NCBI GenBank assembly: GCA_017465095.1
Contig: JAFTWX010000077.1
Location: 1-64,000, forward strand
Direction: 5' to 3'
Length of the DNA stretch: 64,000 nucleotides
Source: Lachnospiraceae bacterium
GTDB taxonomy: Bacteria > Bacillota > Clostridia > Lachnospirales > Lachnospiraceae
The notes under the pieces are model-generated. The model ran no database searches. It had not been told where the DNA came from and worked only from the letters and a program-made list of their open reading frames with translations. Of the stretch, positions 17,325 to 25,400 are shown piece after piece. Made by a program: the position numbers and the translations under genes. Each line of letters starts with the position of its first letter. Position 1 is the stretch's first letter.

Positions 17325-17351
17325 AAAAGAGGCGGATATGCAATCCGCCTC
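17325..17351 (-). terminator. Intrinsic terminator between rpsO and pnp
   Basis: A 9-bp stem GAGGCGGAT / ATCCGCCTC with a 5-nt loop is followed on the minus strand by only TTTT then GTAGG. The short T run suggests partial read-through into pnp. Confidence 0.8.
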
Positions 17352-17365
17352 TCTCATTTCATTGC

Positions 17366-17632
17366 CTATTTTCTGATACCAAGTTCTTCAATTAAAGCAC
17401 GATATCTGTTGATATCTACTCTCTTTAAGTAGTCAAGAAGACCTCTTCTCTTACCGATCATCTTGTACATACCGCGTCTTGAATGATGATCCTTCGGGTT
17501 CTCTTTTAAGTGAGCTGTAAGCTCTTTGATTCTCTCTGTAAGAACTGCTACCTGAACCTCAGGTGAACCTGTGTCGCCAGGTGTTCTTGCAAATTTTTCC
17601 ATGATTGCTGTTTTTTTGTCCTTTGAAATCAT
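17366..17632 (-). CDS. rpsO: Ribosomal protein S15
   Basis: This 88-residue small-subunit protein binds 16S rRNA helices in the central domain. The sequence [33 protein letters not shown] and the [22 protein letters not shown] region (read in parts) is canonical. The start at 17632 follows GAAGGAGGAAATC; an upstream in-frame ATG is ignored because S15 always has this length. The 5' leader of about 85 nt could hold an S15-binding fold, but I could not draw one convincingly. Confidence 0.97.
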   Translation of the reverse strand: MISKDKKTAIMEKFARTPGDTGSPEVQVAVLTERIKELTAHLKENPKDHHSRRGMYKMIGKRRGLLDYLKRVDINRYRALIEELGIRK

Positions 17633-17724
17633 TTTGATTTCCTCCTTCTTTTTCATATGGCTCATACTAAGAACGGGGCCAAGGTTTCCCTCGCCTGAGC
17701 ATGGCTAGTTTTCACACAGAATTG

Positions 17725-17753
17725 AGTATACCATACGAAAGAAGTTATGTAAA
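17725..17753 (-). promoter_or_regulatory. Sigma-A promoter of rpsO-pnp
   Basis: On the minus strand -35 TTTACA (17748-17753) and -10 TATACT (17725-17730) lie 17 bp apart. Transcription should start near 17718, giving a leader of about 85 nt before the S15 start. Confidence 0.8.
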
Positions 17754-17820
17754 GGGGTGAAATTGGGATTTTTTCGGTTGTTTTACTGAGAACACCAAGA
17801 GAAAGAGCAACTTAACTGAG

Positions 17821-18954
17821 CTACGATTCCTTTTGAATTGTTCTAAGCAATTTTGTACAGGTAAACGGTCGCACCCAGCCATCACTTATGTAGGAAAAAA
17901 TATGTTCCCGCAAAAGAATCTCATACTTTTCCGGATGTCCGTTCTTTATTACAACAGCCAACTGTTTTTCCTGCATAACTTTGGTCACATAATCAATCTT
18001 CACATTATCCGTTGTCTTTCTATACGTTGTTTTAAACTTATACTCTGTTCCGTCTTCTTTCGAAAACCAGAAACAAGTTATATGCAGTACATCTCTTTTT
18101 ACATATGTCTCTTCTTTATCAATCGTTGCCCATACGACCTGACCGTTTTTAAGCAACCGGTTTTTTCTTGCGGTTTTCCACCATGCACGCAAGACAAAAA
18201 ATAAAATAATACTGCCAAAACCCACAACAGACCACCAATATTCATTGGCAGCAACCATTCTCAATTCCGGGTAACCGACTCCCATGATTAAAATCAAAAA
18301 CAAACATGGCAAAACTGCAATCGTCATATACAGACACCACTTATCATCCCATATCGTTCTTTTAAAAATGTACACCTGTCCGGATTCTTCCTGCGCCTCA
18401 AATATTCTTTCTATCTGCGCATTTTTTTGTATCATAGAATCGTAAGTTCCTTTAAATACCGCTGTTACCACTGCTGTCATCACAATAAACAAAACCGTCT
18501 CCAACCAAAAATCCGGTTTTGTCAGAATGGAGAGAACAGAAACCGCTCCAAGCAGCAACAGCAAAGCTCCGACTAATGTGCCTTGTATGACAAGTCCGAC
18601 TATATAATTAAAATCCCAAATTTTCTTTATACCAAAATAACATTTTCCCCAATGCCGCCGATATAGAACGCCATACTTAGAACTGTAAGAAACCGGTATC
18701 TTTTTTCCAAGGCTGTCACGTTTATCACGACGCACGGATACCCGGTGCTCTTTCCCATTCGCTTCAAATCGCAGAACCGTATAGTGAAAATACGGCATAT
18801 AGGAGTTTGATCTGTAATTGTAGTTGGTAACTTCAAAGAAAGAAACTATTTCCGCTTCTGTTTTTCCCGGCAAAAGCTGTGCCCAAAGAAACGGTGCCAG
18901 ATAAATCGTGAGTCCTATAACGCCTAACCCAATCATAAAAAATTCAAGTTCCAT
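17821..18954 (-). CDS. Membrane protein with DUF3592-like soluble segment (unknown function)
   Basis: This 377-residue protein has about five membrane segments: near residues 5-25, then two from about 125-175, and two near 215-260. Between the first and second lies an external-type segment with YFHYTVLRFEANGKEHRVSV and KKIPVSYSSKYGVLYRR, which resembles DUF3592 domains (a Y-x-V-x-G-x-x pattern followed by a position-plus-Y stretch). A second soluble part follows the last membrane segment. It lies 27 bp after a smaller protein with a similar segment, so the three genes here look like an operon. Function is unknown. Confidence 0.7.
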   Translation of the reverse strand: MELEFFMIGLGVIGLTIYLAPFLWAQLLPGKTEAEIVSFFEVTNYNYRSNSYMPYFHYTVLRFEANGKEHRVSVRRDKRDSLGKKIPVSYSSKYGVLYRRHWGKCYFGIKKIWDFNYIVGLVIQGTLVGALLLLLGAVSVLSILTKPDFWLETVLFIVMTAVVTAVFKGTYDSMIQKNAQIERIFEAQEESGQVYIFKRTIWDDKWCLYMTIAVLPCLFLILIMGVGYPELRMVAANEYWWSVVGFGSIILFFVLRAWWKTARKNRLLKNGQVVWATIDKEETYVKRDVLHITCFWFSKEDGTEYKFKTTYRKTTDNVKIDYVTKVMQEKQLAVVIKNGHPEKYEILLREHIFSYISDGWVRPFTCTKLLRTIQKES

Positions 18955-18981
18955 GATATCACCCCAAAATCAACACATCTT

Positions 18982-19512
18982 TCATTTCTTCCAGTCATTC
19001 GTTGTAATGCTGATTACATGACCTTTTTTACGTTCTTTATACACTGCAATCAAATCAAACAATTCTACAATAAAAAGAATCAGTGCACAGAACACATTCA
19101 AATCAATTTCAGATGAACTTAGTTGCAGAAAATCAGGACGCATTATTTTTTCCGGCTCCTTCTTTTTTATTGCTATCCTGATTTTATCTCCTTGTTTTTC
19201 ATCCTTCGCGCAAAATACAGTCCCGGAAAACTTTGTCCCCTGCACTTCATACTCTACAAATGCTCTATATATGGGAATTTCCCTATCTCTATGACTGCCT
19301 CGAGGTCCCGGAACAGTCACAACTTCCGTTTCCTCGCGCACAATCGGAACTTCTCTTATCTCATACGATGTTGGCCCAATATGAAACAAATAAAATCCAT
19401 ACTGAAAAAAGACCAATGTCCCAAGTAAGGGAATACACGCAAATACGCACAAAACAAATTTCAGAACTTCCCATCGTTCCCTGTCTTTGACTTTTTCACC
19501 TATATCTCTCAT
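18982..19512 (-). CDS. Small membrane protein with DUF3592-like segment (unknown function)
   Basis: The product of about 176 residues has two membrane segments (near residues 17-38 and 138-157). Between them is YRAFVEYEVQGTKFSGTVF followed by GDKIRIAIKKKEPEKIMRP, similar in pattern to the DUF3592-like part of the next gene. The start at 19512 (MRDIGEKVKDRER) has a GGGGTG site at suitable distance; an in-frame ATG at 19530 touches the stop of the preceding gene and lacks spacing. No functional family was recognised beyond this resemblance. Confidence 0.65.
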   Translation of the reverse strand: MRDIGEKVKDRERWEVLKFVLCVFACIPLLGTLVFFQYGFYLFHIGPTSYEIREVPIVREETEVVTVPGPRGSHRDREIPIYRAFVEYEVQGTKFSGTVFCAKDEKQGDKIRIAIKKKEPEKIMRPDFLQLSSSEIDLNVFCALILFIVELFDLIAVYKERKKGHVISITTNDWKK

Positions 19513-19530
19513 GAAACACCCCATTAACAA

Positions 19531-20439
19531 TTATCTGTTCACAGCCACAAGTATGCTTACAACTGCCAAAAGCACATCCAAAGCAAACCATGTAAGTGCA
19601 TGCCGATCTTCTCTCCATTTCATTCCCGAAGATTCCGATATATATCTGCCCATGTGTTTACTCTTCTCCATCATGTGATAACTCGGATTTTCTTCATTGT
19701 AAACAAATATAAATTCTTTTTCCCGCTTTAAATAGGATTCAAATTCTTTTATTTTTACATTCTGAATATCAATTGTAAATGTTTCTTCGAAGCAAAACTC
19801 TTTATCGCGAATTAGTGGATTGACAGACACTTTATATTGCCGTATATATGTTCCAACCTTTTTCTTTTCTATCTGACAACTCTCCGCCTTTATTACAATC
19901 CGTTTGGGATTTGCCACTATAAAATTATAGACCGTTCTTTTCAAATTAGCTGCTTTAATCTGAAACAGCAATCCTATAAACACAGTTACAACAACTATTA
20001 TGTAAAAAAGCTCACCCAAAATTCCTTTGCTCCAAAAAGAAAAAAATCCAAACATGATCGCCATAAGAAAAAATGCCACCCATGACAGTGTAAACACTTC
20101 TTCATTTTGCCATACACTATATATAAGTTCATATGCATCTGCCTCACATGTTGTTGCTTCACATGTTGTTGCTTCACATGTTGTTGCTTCATGCGTATCT
20201 CTCTCAGTTTCGCTATCTTTCAAATCCTCATTAAGCGGAAAAGGCTCAAATACTTCTCTTGTCATATAGCGGTGACAGCTAATCGCATATGGTACTAATG
20301 CAATCAAAAGCAAAAAACCGACAAGATAAAAGCCTTCCACAAAAAACATAATACAGGCAAACGGTGCTATCCCCACAAATGCCGACTCACGTCTGCCCAG
20401 TTGCGCACTCCACTCTTCGAAACGCTCATATGTTTTCAT
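19531..20439 (-). CDS. Membrane protein with in-frame CEATT repeat (unknown function)
   Basis: The 302-residue product has hydrophobic pairs near residues 22-50 and 118-160, and one at the C-terminus (WFALDVLLAVVSILVAV). Between the first two pairs a charged linker carries three exact copies of a 15-bp unit that reads ATTCE, giving HEATTCEATTCEATTCEAD. The rest contains VSVNPLIRDKEFCFEETFTI and a segment like KREKEFIFVYNEENPSYHM. It heads the three-gene cluster. I do not recognise a family. Confidence 0.62.
   Translation of the reverse strand: MKTYERFEEWSAQLGRRESAFVGIAPFACIMFFVEGFYLVGFLLLIALVPYAISCHRYMTREVFEPFPLNEDLKDSETERDTHEATTCEATTCEATTCEADAYELIYSVWQNEEVFTLSWVAFFLMAIMFGFFSFWSKGILGELFYIIVVVTVFIGLLFQIKAANLKRTVYNFIVANPKRIVIKAESCQIEKKKVGTYIRQYKVSVNPLIRDKEFCFEETFTIDIQNVKIKEFESYLKREKEFIFVYNEENPSYHMMEKSKHMGRYISESSGMKWREDRHALTWFALDVLLAVVSILVAVNR
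20144..20188. repeat. Three tandem 15-bp repeats inside a coding region
   Basis: The plus-strand unit TCACATGTTGTTGCT occurs three times without change. It is in frame in the minus-strand gene and adds five residues per copy, so it could vary in copy number without breaking the frame. Confidence 0.9.
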
Positions 20440-20481
20440 ACATTTTCACCTTCTTTTATTCTTCCATATCTATTCTCATTC

Positions 20482-20490
20482 ATTATATCA
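20482..20490 (-). promoter_or_regulatory. Extended -10 promoter of the three-gene membrane protein cluster
   Basis: The minus strand reads TGATATAAT just after the T run of the NlpC/P60 terminator, about 43 bp before the ATG at 20439. No clear -35 is visible. An AAGGTG ribosome site precedes the ATG. Confidence 0.55.
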
Positions 20491-20491
20491 C

Positions 20492-20522
20492 AAAAAATCG
20501 GGCATCACTATCGTGATGCCCG
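20492..20522 (-). terminator. Rho-independent terminator of the NlpC/P60 gene
   Basis: A perfect 10-bp stem CGGGCATCAC / GTGATGCCCG with the loop TATC is followed on the minus strand by ATTTTTTG. It lies 26 bp after the stop codon. Confidence 0.93.
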
Positions 20523-20548
20523 AACTTATCGCCTGTCGCCAAGCAAAA

Positions 20549-21736
20549 TCAATCATATAAAAGTCTTACTGCTGCTACCGGAGATCTGTAGTAGGTACTT
20601 GAAATACGGATACCTGTCTTAGGTGAGCTTGCGTGGATAACCTGTCCACCACCGATGTACATAGCTACGTGGTTGATACGGCTTCCGTTAGAGTAGAATA
20701 CAAGGTCACCCGGTTTCATCTCGGAAACTTTGATTCTTGTACCGCAGTTCGCCTGTGCTCTGGAAGAATGCGGAAGGCTTACGCCGAACTTCTTGTAAAT
20801 ACTGAGCACGAAACCGGAACAGTCAGCTCCTTTTGTAAGGGAAACTCCGCCCCATACATACGGATTTCCGAGGAACTGTTTTGCATACTCACAAATCTCT
20901 ACGCGCACATCTGACACGCCTTCCCCGTAAAGGAACTCTGTCATGTTAAGTGCTGTTTTCAGCTTTCTGTCTACGGATACATAATCTGCAGAAACATATA
21001 CCTTCTGGCCGTCGTAATCAACTGCTACCCAGCCGTCCAGTTTTTCCAATACTTCAAGCTCTTCACCGTAAGCAACCATATCGTAAACTTCTGCCTCCAG
21101 GGAAGGTGCTACTCTCATCTTTAATCCGTCTGCAGTAACTGTCGCTAACTCTTTTACGATAGCGGAAGCATACACCTCTGCTGCAGTTCCCGTCAAAAGA
21201 TAATCCATGCTTACATATCCTTCCACACTACCGGAAATGATATGTGCCATTCCGTCTACTACTTCAAGGACTTCACATCCTGAATCATTTTCCATCTTTC
21301 CGACAATCTTGCTGTCTTTCTCTGCGCCTGCACGGACATTTAAATGGTCCTCCACGCGGGCAATACCGAGGTTGGTGTAACCGAACAATCCGCCGGCTTC
21401 CTCTTCCTCATCATAAGACTGCTCGTCCAACTCATCTGTCATATCATCCACCGATGAAGTAACAACACCTGCTCCCGCCGTAAAAGCAACCGGCTCCGTC
21501 GGCTCCTGCTGCATCTGCTGCGCTTCCTCCGGCTGTCCCGGAATGATAAGCTGTGCTGTCTCTGTCTCCTCCACCTGTACTTCCAGGGAAGGTGCTTTTG
21601 TAATTACGGAATCCGCTCCCGCCGAAAAACCTCCGATGGTAAGTACCGGCGCTCCGAAAATATTGGTCGGGAATGCAATTGTCAGCGCAAATGTAAGTGC
21701 TGCTATTCTCATCCCTGTATTTCTCTTATTATACAT
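20549..21736 (-). CDS. Secreted SH3 - NlpC/P60 peptidoglycan endopeptidase
   Basis: This 395-residue protein has a signal peptide (about residues 1-28, IAALTFALTIAFPTNIFGA). A disordered acidic region follows, then two bacterial SH3 domains (LNVRAGAEKDSKIVGKM near residue 132 and LKMRVAPSLEAEVYDMV near 205). The C-terminal NlpC/P60 domain (about 275-395) shows catalytic Cys in KGADCSGFVLSIYK and His in INHVAMYIGGGQVIHAS. Such enzymes cut the stem peptide, usually between D-Glu and the diamino acid, in wall growth and daughter cell separation. It has a consensus promoter and WalR-like boxes, which fits a wall hydrolase. Confidence 0.93.
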   Translation of the reverse strand: MYNKRNTGMRIAALTFALTIAFPTNIFGAPVLTIGGFSAGADSVITKAPSLEVQVEETETAQLIIPGQPEEAQQMQQEPTEPVAFTAGAGVVTSSVDDMTDELDEQSYDEEEEAGGLFGYTNLGIARVEDHLNVRAGAEKDSKIVGKMENDSGCEVLEVVDGMAHIISGSVEGYVSMDYLLTGTAAEVYASAIVKELATVTADGLKMRVAPSLEAEVYDMVAYGEELEVLEKLDGWVAVDYDGQKVYVSADYVSVDRKLKTALNMTEFLYGEGVSDVRVEICEYAKQFLGNPYVWGGVSLTKGADCSGFVLSIYKKFGVSLPHSSRAQANCGTRIKVSEMKPGDLVFYSNGSRINHVAMYIGGGQVIHASSPKTGIRISSTYYRSPVAAVRLLYD

Positions 21737-21755
21737 AACATACCTTTCTCTTTTT

Positions 21756-21803
21756 GTTACATTGTCTGTTTCAAATTGTTACATATTTGTTACAAATGTT
21801 ACA
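21756..21803 (-). promoter_or_regulatory. Four TGTAAC boxes, one pair with the WalR TGTWAH-N5-TGTWAH spacing
   Basis: Minus-strand TGTAAC occurs at 21798-21803, 21789-21794, 21778-21783 and 21756-21761. The second and third copies are separated by exactly 5 bp, matching the direct-repeat site known for WalR (YycF) of Bacillus and Staphylococcus. The boxes lie at and after the likely transcription start, so repression or start-site control is more likely than classic activation. A GTCTGT/ACAGAC inverted repeat (21764-21769, 21801-21806) encloses most of it. Confidence 0.55.
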
Positions 21804-21806
21804 GAC

Positions 21807-21835
21807 ATTATAACAACCAAAGCATATTATGTCAA
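21807..21835 (-). promoter_or_regulatory. Perfect consensus sigma-A promoter of the NlpC/P60 gene
   Basis: On the minus strand TTGACA (21830-21835) and TATAAT (21807-21812) are spaced by exactly 17 bp. A promoter this strong is often held in check by a repressor, which fits the boxes just downstream. The leader would be about 64 nt. Confidence 0.88.
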
Positions 21836-21860
21836 GCGGACAGAAATTAGAAGGATATGG

Positions 21861-21883
21861 AAAAGGCACCGACATTCGGTGCC
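21861..21883 (-). terminator. Terminator after the DUF2442 gene
   Basis: A perfect 8-bp stem GGCACCGA / TCGGTGCC with a 3-nt loop is followed on the minus strand by TTTTCC. It lies 3 bp after the stop codon and upstream of the NlpC/P60 promoter. Confidence 0.8.
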
Positions 21884-21886
21884 CGA

Positions 21887-22135
21887 TTATATCTTGATTC
21901 CATATTCATATAAAATATCACTTGGCAAATCAATATAGTCATTCCAATATACACAAGTTCTACTCTCATCTAGTCGCACCTGCATCCACAATCCTTCTAT
22001 CACTCGCAAATCAACATATCCCGGAAGCGCGTTTATATCATCCTTCATATCATACTGCACAACTGTATTATCATCAAATTTAACAAGTAGCACAAAATCT
22101 TCCAACGCTTCCACGCTTGCAATTCGAACAATCAT
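21887..22135 (-). CDS. DUF2442 family protein
   Basis: The product of 82 residues begins MIVRIASVEALEDFVLLVKF and carries the DLRVIEGLWMQVRLDE and VYWNDYIDLPSDILYE stretches that mark DUF2442. It pairs with a DUF4160 gene 30 bp upstream, an arrangement seen widely in bacteria and sometimes listed as a toxin-antitoxin-like pair without firm proof. The ATG at 22135 is chosen because AAGGTGGG precedes it; a start at 22159 is possible. The DUF2442 member may be a DNA-binding or antidote partner, but this is inference. Confidence 0.78.
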   Translation of the reverse strand: MIVRIASVEALEDFVLLVKFDDNTVVQYDMKDDINALPGYVDLRVIEGLWMQVRLDESRTCVYWNDYIDLPSDILYEYGIKI

Positions 22136-22165
22136 ATCAATCCCACCTTTCCTTGCCACTAAAAT

Positions 22166-22417
22166 CTAAAGCGGCGGCAACTTCCGAATATCCTGCTCTT
22201 CCCACATTTTTAAAAGTTCGGTTTGATGAGTTAAAAGCCATTCTTTCACAAGCTCTTGTGCTTTCTTAGGCAAATCACCTTCTGTCATCGAAAGAGTATT
22301 CAAATCAAATATCCCCACATATTCCCCATACAATGCATGAATATGACTAGGTTCATGTTTTTTCGGTTTAAAAAACATCTTAATTATAATTCCGTAAAAC
22401 CTACTTATTTCCGGCAT
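22166..22417 (-). CDS. DUF4160 family protein
   Basis: This 83-residue protein starts MPEISRFYGIIIKMFF and has the HEPSHIHALYGEYVGIFDL stretch that defines DUF4160, then a helical C-terminus (AQELVKEWLLTHQTELL). The ATG at 22417 follows AAGGGGATG; an ATG three codons upstream is in frame. It is the first gene of a two-gene unit with DUF2442 and has its own promoter. The biochemical activity is not known. Confidence 0.8.
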   Translation of the reverse strand: MPEISRFYGIIIKMFFKPKKHEPSHIHALYGEYVGIFDLNTLSMTEGDLPKKAQELVKEWLLTHQTELLKMWEEQDIRKLPPL

Positions 22418-22440
22418 CTGAATCATCCCCTTTTTTTAAT

Positions 22441-22469
22441 ATTATAGCACAGCGAAACCGCATCCGCAA
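22441..22469 (-). promoter_or_regulatory. Promoter of the DUF4160-DUF2442 pair
   Basis: On the minus strand TTGCGG (22464-22469) and TATAAT (22441-22446) are 17 bp apart. The spacer lies inside the hairpin arm that follows the giant surface-protein gene, so the two signals overlap. Confidence 0.62.
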
Positions 22470-22480
22470 TCTCGCTGTGC
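22447..22480 (-). terminator. Hairpin after the giant surface-protein gene
   Basis: A perfect 9-bp stem GCACAGCGA / TCGCTGTGC with a 16-nt loop lies 17 bp after the stop codon. No T run follows, so it may act as a weak terminator or as an mRNA 3' end stabiliser. Confidence 0.5.
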
Positions 22481-22496
22481 CATACAAAATCTTGCT

Positions 22497-25400
22497 TTAC
22501 TTAATTTTTATCTTTACTTTTGCTTTTTTGTTTGTACCGTCCGTGGAGGTCGCCGTAATCGTAACTGTCTTTCCTTTTCCGGCTTTTTTGGTCTTTACGA
22601 CACCTTTGCTTGTGACGGTTGCATACTTCGTATTGGACGATTTCCATGTCAAGGTCTTGTTGACCTTTTTACCATTTGTTTTTACAGTTGCCTTTATTTT
22701 GACAGACTTTCCTGCTTTTACAGAAGACTTTGAAGCTTTTAGTTTTACCTTTGTAACTTTATGCTTCATAATCTTAATCTGATAGGTTGCTTTGACTCCG
22801 CTTCCATCCTGTGCGGTCGCTGTAATTTTAACCGTTTTACCTGCTCCGGCTTTTTTGACTGTAACAACACCTGTGCTGCTCACCGTTGCATATTTTTTGT
22901 TTGAACTCATCCATTTGATTGCTTTATTGGATGCATTGGATGGTGTCACATTTGCGGAAAGTTTAATTTTTTTACCGGCCGCAATCTTTTTTGATATACC
23001 GGTTAATTTAATTTCACTCACTTTAACGACGGAAGCTTCCGGGTTTGATACATTCGCATTTCCACCGGAAATATTGCCGGATGATTCTCCGGAACCTCCA
23101 CTCGAACTTCCACCACCCAAATCATCGCCATTATCATCAGTATCTGCACTCGAAGGCATGATACTGATATATGCAATATTATTGCCTTCCACTTCATTTT
23201 CATCCTCTGAAATCGCTTCTACATAAAGCGCATTTTCTTTTGTTTCTGAAATACCGATATTCAGAAGTGGCATTTCCAAATGATAAGATGCTCCGGATTC
23301 TAAGCCTTCTACAGATGTTGTATAATATACTTCATCGGTGCTGTAATCTTTTATATTTAAAGTCACATTTGAAGCATCCAGACCTTTATTGAGCACTGTT
23401 GTATGCACACTGTAATGTCCGTTTAAGCAGTAAAGCTCTGCGGTTGTCTGTAAATCTGTTACCCCCAACTTGACTTCTAATGTATTATCCAAAGTACTTC
23501 TTTCAGAAACTGTTCCATCTGCATTTTCAACATAGAAACAATAGGTATCGCTTGTTACATCAGACGGCAAGGTCAATTCCAAAGCCAGTTCCTTTGTTTC
23601 TCCCGGTTGGATTGCTTCTGCTATATCCACAGATGCAACAACTAATCCTTCTGCATCCTTTAATCCGGCTGTTACTGCGTTTATTATGGCTGTTCCGTTA
23701 TTGGCCACAAAAACAGTTGCCGGGAAAGCTGCTCCCTTTTGGAAGTCCGCAGCCAAATAATCTACTCCTGTAATCAACAGGTCGCAGAACTCACCGGTCA
23801 TAAGAGAACCTAAATTTGAGCCTTCCACCCATTCCTCCTCTGCCATATTTGCATTCACGAGATTATAAACAGACAATATATTTCCGTTTGTTGCAATACT
23901 GTCCATCTGCTCTATGTAATTTTGACTTTCCGCCATCAGAACCGGTGCATTCCATGAAGCAGACTCCATATTATAGGTACACAAATATCGGTTTGTTCCT
24001 GTTTCCGCATTTCCGCTGAAGGTAATATAGGAATTATCCGTCTCATCCGTAAAATATGAGAAATTACCTCCCCAGAGATTTGCTTCTTCCAACAGCTCCT
24101 GTGTTTCGGTTCCGTCCCACATATGATAATTTCCGTCAGAATACCACACTAATCCCTTTGCGGTCTGATATGTACTAAACTGCAGGTCAGATACCGCACC
24201 TTCGTATACAAGAACTGCTTCCGTGGATTCATCTGTAACTTTTTGCACATATGTTTTCATGTCCGAAAGATCTGACAGATCTCCGTCTGTGTCATAGGAA
24301 TATGCCACATATATTTCGTCATTTACGATTCCGATCCGCAAATCAATCAGAGCTTTATCCAGCGTCGCAAGTTCTTTTTGAACCATGTTTCCGGACTCTT
24401 CCACAGCGAGACAAATTGTATTAGTTCCGCTTAAACCAAAGACATCATTTTCACTGTTTTGAGCCCATGTATAGTAGATGCAGTTATCCTTTGCATAAAC
24501 AGCTCCGTGACTTTCATAGATATCATTGCTTACAATATCTTCGCTTGCCAGTCCGATATCCTTAACTGACTGTCCGTTTATAAAGCTGTCCGATTCAGAA
24601 TCATAATACATGACAAACAAATCGGTATCCGCCGCAGTATCTGTCAGAGATAAATCCGCACTATCCGCAACCACTGTATTGCTGTTGTTCCAAAGAATAT
24701 ATGCGCCGGATTCACCTTCATATACCACCGGATTATAGTCTGCAGTTCCATCATCTGCTACTGCCTGAGGCTCCGACCACTGATTGTTTGTCTTATCATA
24801 GACTGAATAAACAAGGGAAGATGCATTTTGTGCATTTCTTGCAGGATTTGCCGCCAAAGAAAGCATAAGAATATCATCGCCGACTTTTATAATCTGCGGT
24901 TTCGCATCAATGTAGGAGTCTGGTTCTACAAATGTCGTATCAATGTCCGCCATGGAAATTGCCACAGTTCCGACCCAGCTTGATGAAACTCCGTTTTCCG
25001 CTTCTGCTAAAATACGTTCTTCTACATCAATATTATTTTGGCTGACAGATTCAAGACTTATATCTGTAGTTTCTGCCTCCGCCATTTCCTGCTTCTTTTG
25101 CTCATGGACTATGGTTGTGTACAAATCAGAATTTGTCAGAACTGTCATCATATCCCGACTTGCTATCACACTTTCTTTATCAATTGTCGATGTATCCCGC
25201 CTATATAAATAATAGGTTCCGTCAATTATCCGCCACTTTGCACTTTCCTTGCCAAGCAGTCTTAATTGAACACCAATCTCTCCATATGTTTTCCAATATT
25301 CGAAACCACTTATTCTGCTCGGCGCTATAATATATTTTGTTGACAGTTCTCCTTTGCCATATACGCCTACGGAAGCTACATTATACCATCCAACTCCTAA

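Noticed and set aside
17633..17718. Defined S15-binding leader fold before rpsO
   Set aside because: Short complementary stretches exist (GCTCA/TGAGC), but no three-way junction or pseudoknot could be drawn with confidence.
22497..23100. LPXTG wall anchor at the C-terminus of the giant protein
   Set aside because: The C-terminus ends in Big_2 strands (KAKVKIKIK) with no LPXTG motif or hydrophobic tail.
23480..24019. Plus-strand frames inside the giant protein gene
   Set aside because: They lie antisense to a long, well-supported coding region and show no ribosome sites or family features.
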